Positions 10,801 through 22,759 of a stretch of DNA of 64,000 bases are shown piece after piece. The position numbers and the translations under genes were made by a program. Numbering within the stretch: position 1 is the first letter of the stretch; the number at the start of each line of letters is the position of its first letter. Origin of the DNA: Calycina herbarum. Lineage: Eukaryota > Ascomycota > Leotiomycetes > Helotiales > Pezizellaceae. The stretch covers positions 61,274-125,273 of the forward strand of contig LLEY01000172.1 in assembly GCA_001414485.1 (NCBI GenBank), given 5' to 3'. The notes under the pieces are model-generated. The model made no database searches and had not been told where the DNA came from. It saw only the letters and a list, made by a program, of their open reading frames with translations.

Positions 10801-13371
10801 TGTCTGCATTGTTCGCTAGATATGCAGTTGGATGACGGGATATACTTTTATGATCCGGATGATTACTCCCTAGAGGACTCGAGGGAGAATGTTACTATCA
10901 GCTCACAATTCATCGTCCCAAAACAGAACACCTTGGCATTCCATGCCCGCAAACCAGACTTGTGGCCATTGAAGAGAATGAAGAAAAGCCAAACGAGAAT
11001 TCCAGCCATCAGAGAAGGTCTTGTGGTATCAGCCCTCCAGTACTTGGAATTGCGCCTGAAACCTACAGAATATGTCTTGAGTCGACCTTTCCCAACTGAA
11101 GCAAATTTCCGCTACCCAAATATTTGGTTGGACGAGTCTTCCTTAGACAGTAGCAACATCGATATTGACGGGCCGTTGGACGTACTTAAGCAGCTGCTAG
11201 ATACAGTACCTCCAACTCTCTTGCTTCGCGTAGCGCAAAAGGGGATCGATGCTTTACTTGAGAAAGCATCGTCACCACACACTGAGCGAGTGGCATTTGG
11301 CCTCTTATCTCTACTTGCTAGCAGTGATAGACCCCAACTTGCTTCAACGCTGGTATTGAGTGCTATCGTCAAACTTCCCAGCTCCAGCTCATGGCACCGA
11401 AAACTATTGTCCCCAAGCTTCCTCAAGGTATTACCTGCTAAACAAGCCAAGGACTTTATTCAGTCATTCTCAGATGCTGTCCGAAAATTCCAGCAAACCA
11501 GGAATCAGGAGACCACGGAGGTGACACAACCCATCTCAGATGAAGAGGAGCCCCCGAAACTGTATATCAAGATCACGACTATCAAATATCTTGCTCAAAT
11601 CCTTCATTCCCCGGTTTTTGTTCCTTACACCTTTGCAGCGAAAGTGTTAGCAGAACTCTTCGAGAGTTCAAATCATGGTGATGTCCAAGGAGCAATTGTC
11701 GACAGTTTGTTAGAGACATTACGCATAACTCCTGGGGATGATGAGTCTGCTCCATTAATGGAACAACTCTTCAGCTCTCTTGAAGCTACAGTCCCAATTG
11801 CTAGCCGCTTCAATGAGAGTGAGCTTTTGGAAGACTGGACAGAAGCTGCACGGACAGGAGTTCTACCGGAACCTTACGGCGACGGATCTCCTATAGAAAG
11901 AATGCGTGGAGACTTCAATCTGGATACTTGGTTGCCTCCTATCCTGAAAGCTTTAATGCAAAATAAGGATGACGTCGGATATCTAGCATTCACCGAAACC
12001 AAAAGAGACAAATTCATTGAAAGAATTCTTCTCCCGATTCTAGAGGGAAGTGCCGCATGTAATACTCGCTGGCTCAAAATATTCACAGCGAAGCACGGTC
12101 TGGATTTCCACTCGCTAAATTTACCTCTTCTCCCTGTAAAGCCAAAGTTTCTCGCCGATATCATGTCAAATCATGATTCTCCCCCACGCGATCTCATTGA
12201 GCTATTTCACCGCTTTATAATGACAAATATTTCTCCTCCCCCAGAAATCGAAGCACTTAATACCAAACTTGCAAAGGACCCCGAATTTTCCGGTTCAATA
12301 GAGGCAAAACATTGGCTCTCTCTTTTCGGCCACAAGGACTCGCTCTATTCATATCAAGGGTTTGAATTCGCCTCTCTACCCAGCGAACGACCTCTGGACG
12401 ATTTCTCACCCACCTTGCAGGATTATGTGTTTGAGCAGGCTAAAGCCCTCTTATATGTAAACCCTACACCGGATGGTTTTGATGAAATTATGGACGCAAT
12501 CAGTATTGGGGTCTGCCCTGATGCTGAGGACCTAAAAGACTGGCAGGAACGAGAAAAGCCCATCCTGGACCGGATAATCAAGCATCTCGACGATCTACGA
12601 ACGCCGGAGTGGCAACGTAATAAGGACCGCAAGCCAGCCAATCTACCATCAACCTTGAAGTATCGTTTACATAACCTGCCATATATCATTGAGCCAGACG
12701 CAACTGATGCCGACCTGGAAACGATGGTTGATATTTGGAAGGAATTTATCGTGGAAATAGCCAAGCCTGGGTTGCCATACCATAACGATCTCAAGATAGT
12801 GATGGAAGAAGTGAAAGGGTTTCTTCACAAAGAACTCGAGCATCGAGTCGCTTGTATTTTGGGAACGGTTCACGATAATATGACTCTTCCGGATTTTCTC
12901 GCTATCCAGTTGGCCTATACTTTGTTTGTGGACGCGGAAAGAGAATATGTATGGGACGATGTGAATGACTGTTGGGAGGACGATGATTACGAACAAGGTG
13001 GAAATCTCCGTGTTTGGAGATGGAGGAAGAATCCCTTGGAGACGGGAAGAGAAGTTTTGAAGACTATTAACAATTGTAAGTGTTGACGTATTGAGTCTTC
13101 CACTCTATTTATTCCTTTCTTTCCCCTCTCACCCTCTGATATTCCCCAATCACTTCATGGCCAATCCCGGGCCCCCAAGCATTCGTACATGTGCGATAAC
13201 TGACTCACTTGTCTTCTAGGGGAGGTGTGCGAACACGAGTGGATCAGGAGTAAATTGACATTTGACTTGGAGAGAGTGAGATGTCATTATATTGAGAAAT
13301 ATCCAATTTTGAAGGAAGAGGGGTTTGTGAGGCCATTGATGAATAGGTGGATCAAAGACCTGGAATGCTAA
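7810..13371 (+). CDS. Large conserved-type hypothetical protein, about 1,727 aa
   Basis: Four exons join in phase: 7810-9220, 9267-9424, 9613-13075 and 13220-13371. Introns are 46, 188 and 144 nt, with donors GTGAGT, GTAAGC and GTAAGT and CTGACC-like branch sites. The last exon continues TINN with WEVCEHEWIRSKLTF and ends RWIKDLEC. I do not recognise the family. The protein is rich in leucine and short amphipathic helices throughout (for example SLSLLRRLRSLG, FGLLSLLASS), consistent with an alpha-solenoid scaffold. There is no signal peptide, membrane segment, zinc finger or obvious catalytic motif. The C-terminal third has an acidic stretch (WDDVNDCWEDDDYE). The start is the first ATG of the frame, after a typical short leader. 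The long uninterrupted frame of exon 3 argues strongly for a real gene; function unknown. Confidence 0.85.
9548..9572. repeat. Perfect hairpin inside an intron
   Basis: TCGCACAATAT, AAA, ATATTGTGCGA: an 11-bp perfect stem with a 3-nt loop, inside the 188-nt second intron of the large hypothetical gene. This intron is much longer than the 46-nt one before it. The hairpin might fold the intron to bring splice sites closer; that role is inference. Confidence 0.6.
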
Positions 13372-13383
13372 ATCTGAGGGAAA

Positions 13384-13599
13384 TTCGTGGTGGCCAGAAC
13401 GTTAATCTAGTATAACCCAAATCATTAAATTAGATAGTCTGCGTTAATTGAAGTTCATTGTTCCAGACATCTGAATTAATTTTAGATTACTCTAAATGTC
13501 TAGGAAGAGTTATGTTAGAAGTTTAGAAAAGTTAAGAGTACTAGACCTTCTGTCGTCTACCTTATGAACTGCTGCTTTTTCTGTACTTTACCGCGAAAG
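13384..13599. mobile_element. Degenerate MITE copy D1
   Basis: Left end TTCGTGGTGGCCAGAACG resembles the family end CTCGCGGTGGACA. Right end GAACTGCTGCTTTTTCTGTA, then CTTTACCGCGAAAG, resembles the reverse-complemented end. The interior keeps the mirrored TTCTAG/CTAGG-type words with several substitutions. It begins only 12 bases after the stop codon of the large gene, so it probably forms part of that gene's 3' UTR. Confidence 0.55.
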
Positions 13600-13630
13600 G
13601 GTTCCGTGCGTTTACTTGGTGCCATCTCCC

Positions 13631-13849
13631 TGGCGGACAGAAAAAGCGGCAGTAAATACTAGGTTCGTACCTCTATCTTGCTTGTTCCAACTTTCTGAAA
13701 TAATTTAGCTTGACTGTTCTAACCTTCTAGGTTACTATTCTAAATTGTTCGAAGTATATAGGGTAAGTACTTTGAATTACCCTAGATAGTTAGAACAACG
13801 AGCTATGAAGGCAGGTGCGAAAACTGCCGCTCTTTCTGTCCACCGCGAG
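13631..13849. mobile_element. MITE copy D2
   Basis: About 219 bp. Left arm TGGCGGACAGAAAAAGCGGC, then AGTAAATACTAGGTTCGTACC. Right arm GGCAGGTGCGAAAACTGCCG, then CTCTTTCTGTCCACCGCGAG, which mirrors the left end. It lies 31 bp after copy D1, giving a tandem arrangement of two members of the family. Non-coding. Confidence 0.85.
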
Positions 13850-16385
13850 GCCATGTATAGAATTCAATGATTTTGCTTTAAGTTTCGCTGGATAATAGAA
13901 GCGGAGAATAGCTCTAACTTCTTAGTATAATTTGATATGACAATCATTTGAATTATTCTTATTAAATGGCAATTCCAAACAACCTTTACTTGATTTCACT
14001 TCTCGAGCTTTTTAAAGAAAAAAAATGTAGCGGTTGAAGTTACAGCAAAAGTTTGAGAGTGATGAATAGATGTTCATCTGTTCTTATCTCGGTTCTTTAG
14101 AACAAAAGGATGGAAAATTAATAAACGAAGTTCGTATCAGGGGTATTGATAAAAATTCAAGAGAAGCTGGGCTAACCTGGGTCTCGAACCACCTACTCGA
14201 GTAGGCTGGAATAAGACTCGGAAGGGAAAGCACGACTTTTCAACTCGCTGGTCATCCCTGGACAGGAGACAAAAACATGAGGTCCCTCTGTCGCTCCTTC
14301 CGTCGCACTCCCTTGACGACCTCAACAAGGCCTCGACTTCGACCGGACTTGGCACGACCATCATAGGTGAACAGACTCAAGCTCCCGTCCCGTCGCTCCT
14401 TTGATCACACTCGGTTGCCCTCTTCGCCCCAGACGAGAAGGGAATGCACGAACCCCTCAGAGTATTACCCCCCCCTTCTTGTCCTCCCCATATATGCACT
14501 TTTTTGCGGTTGAAAACTTGACCGCGGGGGTGGAGTCTGGCGGGAGAGGACTGGATCGAAAACACCATCAGTATATAGCTACTTTCCATTGGCTCAAGGG
14601 ATCCTGCGTACCTTGCGTTTCAGTTTTGCCTTTTGAGTTCCGCTTTGGAAACGCAACCTGAAAATCGACGTTCATGACCAGACCCCAAGGAAAAGGAAAC
14701 ATACCTTTCTTCTGTATGACAGCACATACCGTCTCTCTTATGGCCGGATTGACGCGGCTCGCGGTAGACATTCAAATTGGTAGTAATCACTCGTTATTCT
14801 AACCTTAATTACCGGGACATTAGAAGACGATTATTCTAAAACATATGGGTCAATATTTCGGATTGTTTCAAGTATTTAGAATAATTACCTTGAATTACCC
14901 CCAAAAGCTAGAACAACGAGAGCTAGGTACGTAGGGCAGGTGCGAACCTGATATATTTACAGTTGCTTTTACCCAATCTCCATCGCGAGGGTGGTTGAGC
15001 CACGTCAAGGAAGGAACGACTTCTTCTGCTCTTCGGTCTGTCTAGGCTCTTGATGTCGAAGTCGTACCTCCCTACCTAACCTTAACACTAGAACTATAAA
15101 ATTTCATGACTAATCGTGACCCCCTGAGATTGTCCTAAGCAAATATTGGCCACTGCACTTCAAGGTGCAAGTTTTTATCGACGATGAAGAGGTGACACTG
15201 GCTCTTTCGTGTACCTGGTACTGGCGAAGGAACCCATGTCCCTTTGAAGTAGCTCTACTTTACTCTGAGAAGATGCCAGAATTCATGTTTCGGGCTTGCT
15301 TACGTCGTTGCAGAACTGGTACCATGGTCTTAATCCAGCAAGTCTTGGGCTTGAAAAGGTGTCGTGAGATTGAGGATAATCGGGAGAGGTAAAAGAAATA
15401 AAAAGAGTTGGGGCCTTGAAACCGCCATGATGAGCTGGATCAACGCCATGGTTCTTAGGAGGTAGAGTGAAAGGTACAGATTGTGAGAAAGATGTGATGT
15501 GTGTAATATGATAAGGTCAGTTATCGAACACCTACAATGTGTCAAAAAGAAAAAGATTTCATGGAACTGTAGTCTCGAAATACTTTCCCTCTCAATTGTC
15601 CCAACACTTCTGGCAGAATCAAGACAACATCAACTTAATTGTTCCGGTCAATTGAATTAAATTTTCGAATCGTTCTGAAACAATTAGTTTTCTGGAGAGG
15701 AAAACACCTACCCATCAAATCAAGAGCTTCTAGCGTCATTCGTGTCCGTGGATATCACTCAGATGAAACACAGGAGACCTACCACGCCTCGAGTGAGCCA
15801 CTTGACCAATAAGGAAACCATCATATAGAACACTGCGTCCGCAATCCTAGTAAGTCATCACCCACATCAGCCAAAGCATACAAAAACAATAGACTTAAAA
15901 AACTTTTATTTATCATCATCGCATCCACCACCCCATCAATCATCAAGACCCCAGCCCAATAAAGAGAACCAAAGAGTCCCAACAACGAACAGGATAGCAG
16001 CACGCAACTATTATACATCAAACACAAGAACATCTCGGTGCCCGTAAGCTCGCCTCGCCCCCCACCACAGAATCCTCGCTTTTATAGACAGATAGTCAGA
16101 CAAAACCCGTTTTTTTCATTACGCCCCTCGCGTAAAAGCTTCTTCGCTGATGGATTTCTAAGTTGAATTTTGGTAGCAAAAACCCCGAGTCGGGTAGTAC
16201 AGCAGCCTGTCTTTCTCACTGTACCTACCCCAACTCCAACCCCAACCACTATTTTCCAATACCTGCCTCTCGCAGTCTCGGCCTCTATATCGCAGTGATC
16301 TGTCTGTATCAATGGCGAGGTGGCTTACGACTGCTCTTTTTCTGTTCAAATCCCACTCCCGAAAATGTCCAATAGGTGATTGTCA
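13850..16385. other. Intergenic region with repeats; 3' flank of UBP3
   Basis: No supported gene in about 2.5 kb. It holds MITE copy E (14758-14989). A GC-richer stretch (about 14,150-15,080) shares short words with 1,000-2,670 (CACGAC and GGAAGGA-type blocks). The minus-strand stretch near 14,165-14,200 contains GGTTCGAGACC, which matches a tRNA B-box by sequence but sits in no tRNA fold. The last few hundred bases are the probable 3' UTR of the UBP3 gene. Confidence 0.55.
14758..14989. mobile_element. MITE copy E
   Basis: About 232 bp. Left end CTCGCGGTAGACATTCAAAT. Right end ATATTTACAGTTGCTTTTAC, then CCAATCTCCATCGCGAG. Between them are GGGCAGGTGCGAACC on the right arm and a palindromic centre. 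It has more substitutions than copies B or D2 but the ends are clear. Confidence 0.75.
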
Positions 16386-19093
16386 TTATATCTTTTGATA
16401 AAACAACAGGTATGCAACCTTGTTGTCTTTGATTGAGGACTTGTCGGTCGTCTTGGCTTTTGGAGTCGAAGCTCCATTGACGACACTGGACCATTTCTTG
16501 CCTGGCCCACTTGCCTGCTTCCAACCTTGCTCGCCCACGGAATCTTCTGCGTCGTCAATGGTTGTAAACATGTTTCCATTGGTCGGTGTGTCTTTCTTGT
16601 GGGCTTCCAATGCAGCGGCAAGAACCTTTGGATCCTCTTCGCTGCCCCCTTCGGCAACATCCTCGCTTCTCACACGTCGGATGACTGTATCATCCAGTCT
16701 GATCCACTCACGGCCATCTTGTCTTCGAACGTCAACAGTATAATGTCCTCCACTGGCATTTTTGCCGTGGTGGTAGACCACAGCGGTCAATCGATATTTT
16801 GGAAGACCACCGTGAGCATATTTGTTGCGTTGTTGGCGATTGAAGACCTCCTTGGGAATTTCCAACTCCAAAGGATATCCAACCTTTTTCCATATCTTCT
16901 GGGTACCACCAGCATTATCATATTGGAAGCGCTTCAAGTGAAGGATGAGAACAGGTGGGACAGTTTCGATGAACACTTGCTTAGTGGCAGTGACATTAGG
17001 TCCCTTGGGCGATTTGAAATCTCCATGGAGTGCTTCAGACCGAGTAAGGCCCTTCAATGCGTCAACAATGTTGTTAACGTTGGGTGCTCCAATGTCAAGT
17101 TGTAATGGTTGGTATGGCTCCAGAGTGACGGAGTCTTGTAGACCAGGGACACGAAATTCCGATCTGAGTGTTCCTCCAAATATCTTCGTAATTGGCGAAC
17201 TGGTGATGATCGCCCCCGAGGATCGGGTCACAGCAGACTTTTGCTTTGGCCCAACCTCGAGCCACCCATTCTCTTTTCCAGCTGCCAAATCCGTATTACC
17301 TGCAACATCACTTGTAGGGGAGGATGGTCCATTAGTTGGTGTGGCCATGGCTGAGGTAGCACTGGATGCACTGGCTTGCATGACCTGTACACACTCATCG
17401 TGAAGACCCTCCAGTAGGAAACCCAAAAATTCTTCGGCGTCTTGTTGGTGACCGCGACGCATGCTTGAAAATCTCGGCAGACGTTTGATAACATCGTATA
17501 CGAAATCGGGTGTAAATGCTTCGCCATATTCCTCAAGTTCTCCCTCCTTCAATCGTAACCGTAATTTTTCGACAGAGGCGGCAGAATCTATTACGGGATA
17601 TTCTCGCATGAACATGATCATAGCGTCAATTAAGGGAGTTTCGCTCTTGAAACTATGAGTGGCACGCTTCCCAATTTGATCAAGAAATGTGAAAAATGGA
17701 GTACAGGAGACAAGAACTTGCAGAACCTATAAAGTATTAGTATAAAGCCAAGGGAGAGTATGGGACAGTAGCTTACGGAATTCATATAACACATGTTGCC
17801 GGTATTGATCAGACCACGCGGCTTAAGAAACGACACCTTTGAATCACCAGCGACAGCACTAAAAGACCTTAAAGCCTCAGCTACAGACTCAGTATTTGCC
17901 TTGCCAAAATTCTGCCCAGTCGCTCGTCCAGAATCACCAGACGTGGCACTATTCGTCTCCGCATTAGGGTTAAAGAGACCTGCCCATAGCTTTGGTGTCG
18001 ACCAAGCTTTAGGAGCTGGAGCTGGGGTAGGAGTTTCTATGCTCCCACCATCAGTTGCAGCAGCTTGGTCTACAGCTTTGGTTTCATCTTGAACACCTTG
18101 ACTTTGCTCTACAGGAGCATCCTCATTTGCCTTCTCTGGAATTTGTTTCGCTGCATCTCGTGGTGACGCCTTTGGTAATGCGGGCACGACTGGAACGGCA
18201 GGGACCCTGGCCTTTTGAGCAGACTTTGGTGCGACAGGTGTAGTATCTCGGGCAGCAGGTAGAGGTGCTTGGGTACTCGAAGAAGGCGTTGTAGGGTTGG
18301 TTGAATTTGTTCCATCAGATTGTGGTTGGCTGGTGGAAGGTGTCTCGGGACGAGGAACAGCTACCTCGGCGGGTGTAGGTTCTTCAGCCTCGCCGTTTGT
18401 GGCTTGTTGAATACTGGGGAGCTCGACGGACTGCTTGGATAATTCCCCGCTCTGTTTTCTCTTCCTTCGCGGTCTTCTAGTCGGCCATGGTGTATCGGGC
18501 TGTGATAGCCAAGGTAACTGTTCCATTGTTAGACGTCACATAAGGTAAAAACATGACTTGAGACTTACTGGAGCTCTGAAAGGGTCGCGTGGGGAATCCC
18601 GCGGTGGAGTTGCTGGCACAGCACTCAACTCAGTGTGAGGAGTTGGAGGTGTCATTGGCCCAGGGACTGTATGCGTTGACTGGGTGGAAGAAGGTGTCTG
18701 TGAAGGGGCTTGGTAGGGCGTTGAGACTACGGCGGGGGATTGCTGAGGTCGTGGAGTGGGAGTAAATTGTTGCTGCTGTGGTTGGGGCTGCTGTTGTTGT
18801 TGTGGCATTGGTGGGTGAGCATAGTGCTGCATTGGCGGAGGCGGTGATCGCACATATGGAGGGTACGGGTTGTACTGATTCTGATGAATTGGGTTGTGAT
18901 ATTGTTGTGGGGGGAGGTGTTGTGGGTAGTAGTTCGCGTTTCCCATGTACGGATTCATATAGGCATTGTACATTTGCGGTTGGGGGTATTGCTGGTGCTG
19001 ATGCTGGTTTTGATTTTGATTTTGGTTATACTGCCGTCTTCTCCCATCTGACGGCATACCTTGCCCTGCCGGCAGATGACGACCGTTCATCAT
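16386..19093 (-). CDS. UBP3: Ubiquitin carboxyl-terminal hydrolase, Ubp3/USP10 type
   Basis: Three minus-strand exons: 19093-18569, 18517-17777 and 17726-16386. Introns are 51 and 50 nt (donors GTAAGT, GTAAGC). About 868 aa. The first 390 residues are low complexity: Gln/Asn/His/Pro-rich, then Pro/Ala/Thr-rich. The C-terminal USP domain starts with the Cys box GLINTGNMCYMNSVLQV (catalytic Cys about residue 418), split by the second intron exactly after GNMCYMNS. It continues with GHQQDAEEFLGFLLEGLHDE and ends with the His box HGKNASGGHYTVDV (His about 750). In yeast, Ubp3 with cofactor Bre5 removes ubiquitin from Sec23 and other vesicle-coat and autophagy targets. The chosen start is MMNGRH; the same frame stays open to 19360, but that part looks like 5' UTR. 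Notably the next gene upstream is SEC24, partner of Sec23. Confidence 0.93.
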
Positions 19094-19765
19094 GCCGGCG
19101 TGGGAGTCGAGATGAGGCTGCGAAATGCAGTCACGATGAGCGCGTTCGGGGAGGGGCCGATGCGCGTGGAAGCTGGAGCGACTTGGTGGGAGATAAAGAG
19201 GATGTCGGTATTCGTAATCCGTGCATCGAGGCTTACGAGGTCCAAGATGAGATGGCGTGAGAACGAGGAATGCTCGCAGGTGTTGGATAGACGGCGATGT
19301 TGGAGTGTTATCCTTTGGTGGTTGTCGCAAGTCAAGTCGATAATTCCGAAAGGCAAGCAATAAATTGTGGAGCCTCAGGCATTAACTGCCATTCGAGTAG
19401 AGCTCAGCTCCAGAAGCTAGTAGAATCACTCCTTTTTTCGGCTTGAGAATTTTATATAGCAATATCTAGGTGGGTGTGATTCTTAAGACCAAGAAAGATG
19501 ATTGGAATATTTCTCAACCTAAATGGAAAGTGAATGGAGGTTTCGCAGGTTGCACGATGTCTGGAAAAATCAGGGGGTTAGGTTAGTTAGTACCTAGCGC
19601 TAACAGCAATTAATTAACATGTCATATCATTTGGAGAAAAAAACATGTTGCAAAGGGTCATAAGACATGGATTTTAGCAACCGCCAAACAAGCGCTGCTT
19701 CAACTAGGATAGGTATTTGTTTTCTATAGTGCTACAAACGTTGGCATTCCGTTCTCCGAATATCA
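19094..19765. other. Intergenic region between UBP3 and SEC24
   Basis: About 670 bases: 5' flank and leader of UBP3 (both genes are on the minus strand) and 3' flank of SEC24. The UBP3 frame is open up to 19360, so an N-terminal extension cannot be excluded. No other gene or clear regulatory element seen. Confidence 0.6.
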
Positions 19766-22759
19766 TCATTGTACGACCTGAACAAAGTATTGCATCAGCA
19801 CGAGGCCATGGTTTCAATAACAAGGCCCTGTCGGGACTTTAGCTCACCTTTTCTCGTAGAGTTCCCATAAACTGCTGGAAGCTCATGCCTTGATCCGCCC
19901 GATCCTCAACCAACAATGTCTGAGCCCACAACTTCAGACTTGGATCGCCATCTTCCCGAATCACATACAAATGCGGCACAATAATACTGCCAACGCCACG
20001 GGACCGGTAGTCGCGACTCTTCTGAACCACCGCACGCACTCGCTCGTTGAAATCGTTGTCCAGTTCTGGGAGGGAGCTCTTGCCAACCTTGAGCTTAGTT
20101 CGATCAGGAACATCAAATACATCGGCAAGAAGTTGGGGTACTGCATCTCGTCCAACCCACAAGAATTGAGTTTGTCCATCGTCGATAAGATATAGTCCGT
20201 ATGGAACCAGCCGTTCTGAGGACAAGTTGTGAGGAGGTGGTAGAACGATTTGGCTGGTTTCTGGGTCAGGGATACCTGCATTATCGGGCATGTCATGCAG
20301 CGAGTAGAGGCGTGGGTAGATGTATTGCATCAGAAGTGGTAGAGGAAGCGTTGAAAGTTGGCAAAGAGCTGCTGATCGAAGATCTGATGGAATCTGTGCG
20401 GATTTTCGAAGACCCACGTTCTTGATGAGACCCAAGAACAAGACTGGTAAGCCACGGAGATTGGCGGGAAACTGCAAACCGCCTCCTCCCATATTTCCAC
20501 CAGCCAGCTCTTTCTTGAAAGTCTGCAAAAGCTCAATAAGCTTGGACTGAAGTGCCTCTCTGGCTGGCTCAAGACCACTGCTAAGTGCACGCTCGACAGC
20601 CTTATGACTGAAGAATGTTGTGATGGCGCATTGATCAGCAGAAGCATAGACATCAGCAAGGTTTGTAGTTGTCGGCAGTGACAGAGTCATTACTCGGATT
20701 CGTCTCTCTCCATTGCTGGTGGTGTGGAGAACAGCTGTCTGCATACAGACAAAGTTCTTCGTCAAGCTCTCGTCAATAGCCACTTCGACAACATAGCTCT
20801 GATCTCTTGGGAATGCTGGAAACGCGCAAAGATCTGAACTTCGGTTGAAGAAATTACCATAGAATGTGCTCATGCGCAATCCGGTTGTAGCACGAACACG
20901 AAGAACAGCCTCGAGACCAATCTCAGCAGACAAGTAGTCACTGAATTCTGTCGCAAACTTGATTGCGTCCTCGCTTCTTCCTGCATTCCATCCCGGATAG
21001 AAGTAAGTTTGTCCTCCAGTATATCTTGGCAAGTTGCTCAGTGATGCCACATCCTGGTATTGGGATGAGAACAAGAACATGTCAATTGAAACTTGGTTTT
21101 TCGAGCATTCCACAGCGAAACTCTTGTAAAAGCTGTTTCCGGTCTGAAGTAAAGCGCTCTCTTTGGTTGTTCCCAAAAGCTTCTTGTCTTCTCTCATTTC
21201 AAGCTTGCCATAACCCACATTTGGCAAGGATGCTGTGATAACAACAATCTTGCCCCCGAGTGGGGAAATAAGCTTGTGACCTGCTCTCAAAGCAGATCCC
21301 ATACAAGAGCCATTGTTCTGATTGGCTTGGAACATGGATGGAAGTGCTGTCAGGAATTTCTCAACACTGAGTCGGCTTTCCGATAATGGCACCAAAAGCT
21401 CCTGGGGAATTGGCAAGAAAGGTTCCTCGAGATCGCTTACAACAAGCATATTTGTCTCGCCATTCTCATCCGTATCTTTTGGTACGGCAAAGTAGTGTAA
21501 GCTGGAATCCACAGCCATGAAACCGACACGAGTTCTTCGATCGGCATTGGGTATCCTATTTAAACTGTCCAAAATTGTACGGGCGCTGGTTGCAAGAAGA
21601 CCACAGGATACTGATGCATAACTAACATCGAACAAGAAAAGGTAGACGAGAGGTTGTGGTGGTCGGACCATATATTCCTGAGGGGCGACAAATTCAACAA
21701 CTGCGTGGTTAAGTTCAGGCCTTTGCCATCTGTCAACACTTTTCTGAGCAGCTGCATCCCAGTCAAAAGCTTGGGGAACATCGTTTGTGAGGTTGCACAT
21801 GTTACATCTCCATCTATGTCCATGATCCAAGAATGTGACGTAAGGATTTATGTATGAGCGACATCTTCGACAACGTGAAATAACTTGATCTTGGACAATT
21901 GGAACAGGATCATCTACATCGTGTAAAGATGTGTATGGCTGAATAACGAGAGCGAACGGCAGTTTTGACTTCTTGAGTAAGGAATGTGTAGTTGGAACCG
22001 CATTAAGAGTTGAGCGGACATATTTTGGCGGGCAGTTGGCATCTGATGAAGGAGTAACACTGGACTATAGGATGAAATCAGTATAGTGATTTTTTCTCTT
22101 CGTATATCCAAACTTACATTCTGGGGCAAAATAATCGCAGGAGGTGGTAGATCAAGTTCTGCCACATTGAAAGGCTGATTCAAAAGATCTGTGGGGTATA
22201 ACTGGTTCAAGGCTGCTGGTCGACCTGGAACTTGCTGAGGTTGAGCTTGGGGTTGTGCTCCTACTCCCATCTGTCCCATTCCCTGTGTGATTCCAGCAAC
22301 GCCTCCAGCGGGGGCTCCAGGACCTGGATATCCTGCATCTGGTGGTTGATAGCCCACACCGCCGTATTGAGGTTGCCCAACACCCCCATATGGGGCAGGT
22401 TGCTGTCCAGGAATTGGGGCTCCAACGGGGGCTCCGTACTGAGGTTGTCCGTATGCTGGTTGGGCATCTGGTGCAGCGTATCCACCGCCATATGCTGGAG
22501 CTTGTCCTGGAGGTTGGAATTGACCGCCTCCCTGCGGTTGCCCTCCCAGAGCCGAATTCGCTCCCGCTCCAAAGTCATAAGCTTGCGCCGCATAACCTCT
22601 CTTCTTCTTCTTTCCCCCATCGTGTTCGGCTTGCCCGGGTTGAGGGGGTGGTGATGTGGTTCCAAAGCCAGGTTGCGCTGGGCTCTGTTGCTGTTCAAAA
22701 GGATCTGGGGCCGGATAGCCTTGACCTGGGCCTGGATAACCCTCTTGTGGCGCCGCCAT
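19766..22759 (-). CDS. SEC24: COPII coat subunit Sec24
   Basis: Three exons: 22759-22118, 22064-19848 and a tiny last exon 19777-19766 that supplies only the final four codons (VVQ and stop). Introns are 53 and 70 nt. About 956 aa. Sec24 binds cargo and pairs with Sec23 in the inner COPII coat at ER exit sites. The order is typical: a Pro/Gly/Gln/Tyr-rich N-terminal 200 residues, the zinc finger [12 protein letters not shown]...[13 protein letters not shown] (about residues 278-304), the trunk ([15 protein letters not shown]), beta-sandwich and helical regions, and the gelsolin-like end ([21 protein letters not shown]). Without the last intron the frame would stop at REKVS. The splice to REKVVQ fits the usual end, and a GTGAGC donor, CTGAT branch site and TTCAG acceptor support it. 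It shares an 0.8-kb divergent promoter region with the RING gene. Confidence 0.95.

Noticed and set aside
14165..14205. GGTTCGAGACC on the minus strand, an exact tRNA B-box
   Set aside because: No A-box at the proper distance and no cloverleaf; likely chance or a small repeat fragment.
18778..19260. 160-codon plus-strand frame opposite the UBP3 N-terminus
   Set aside because: It is the mirror of Gln/Pro-rich codons in the UBP3 exon.
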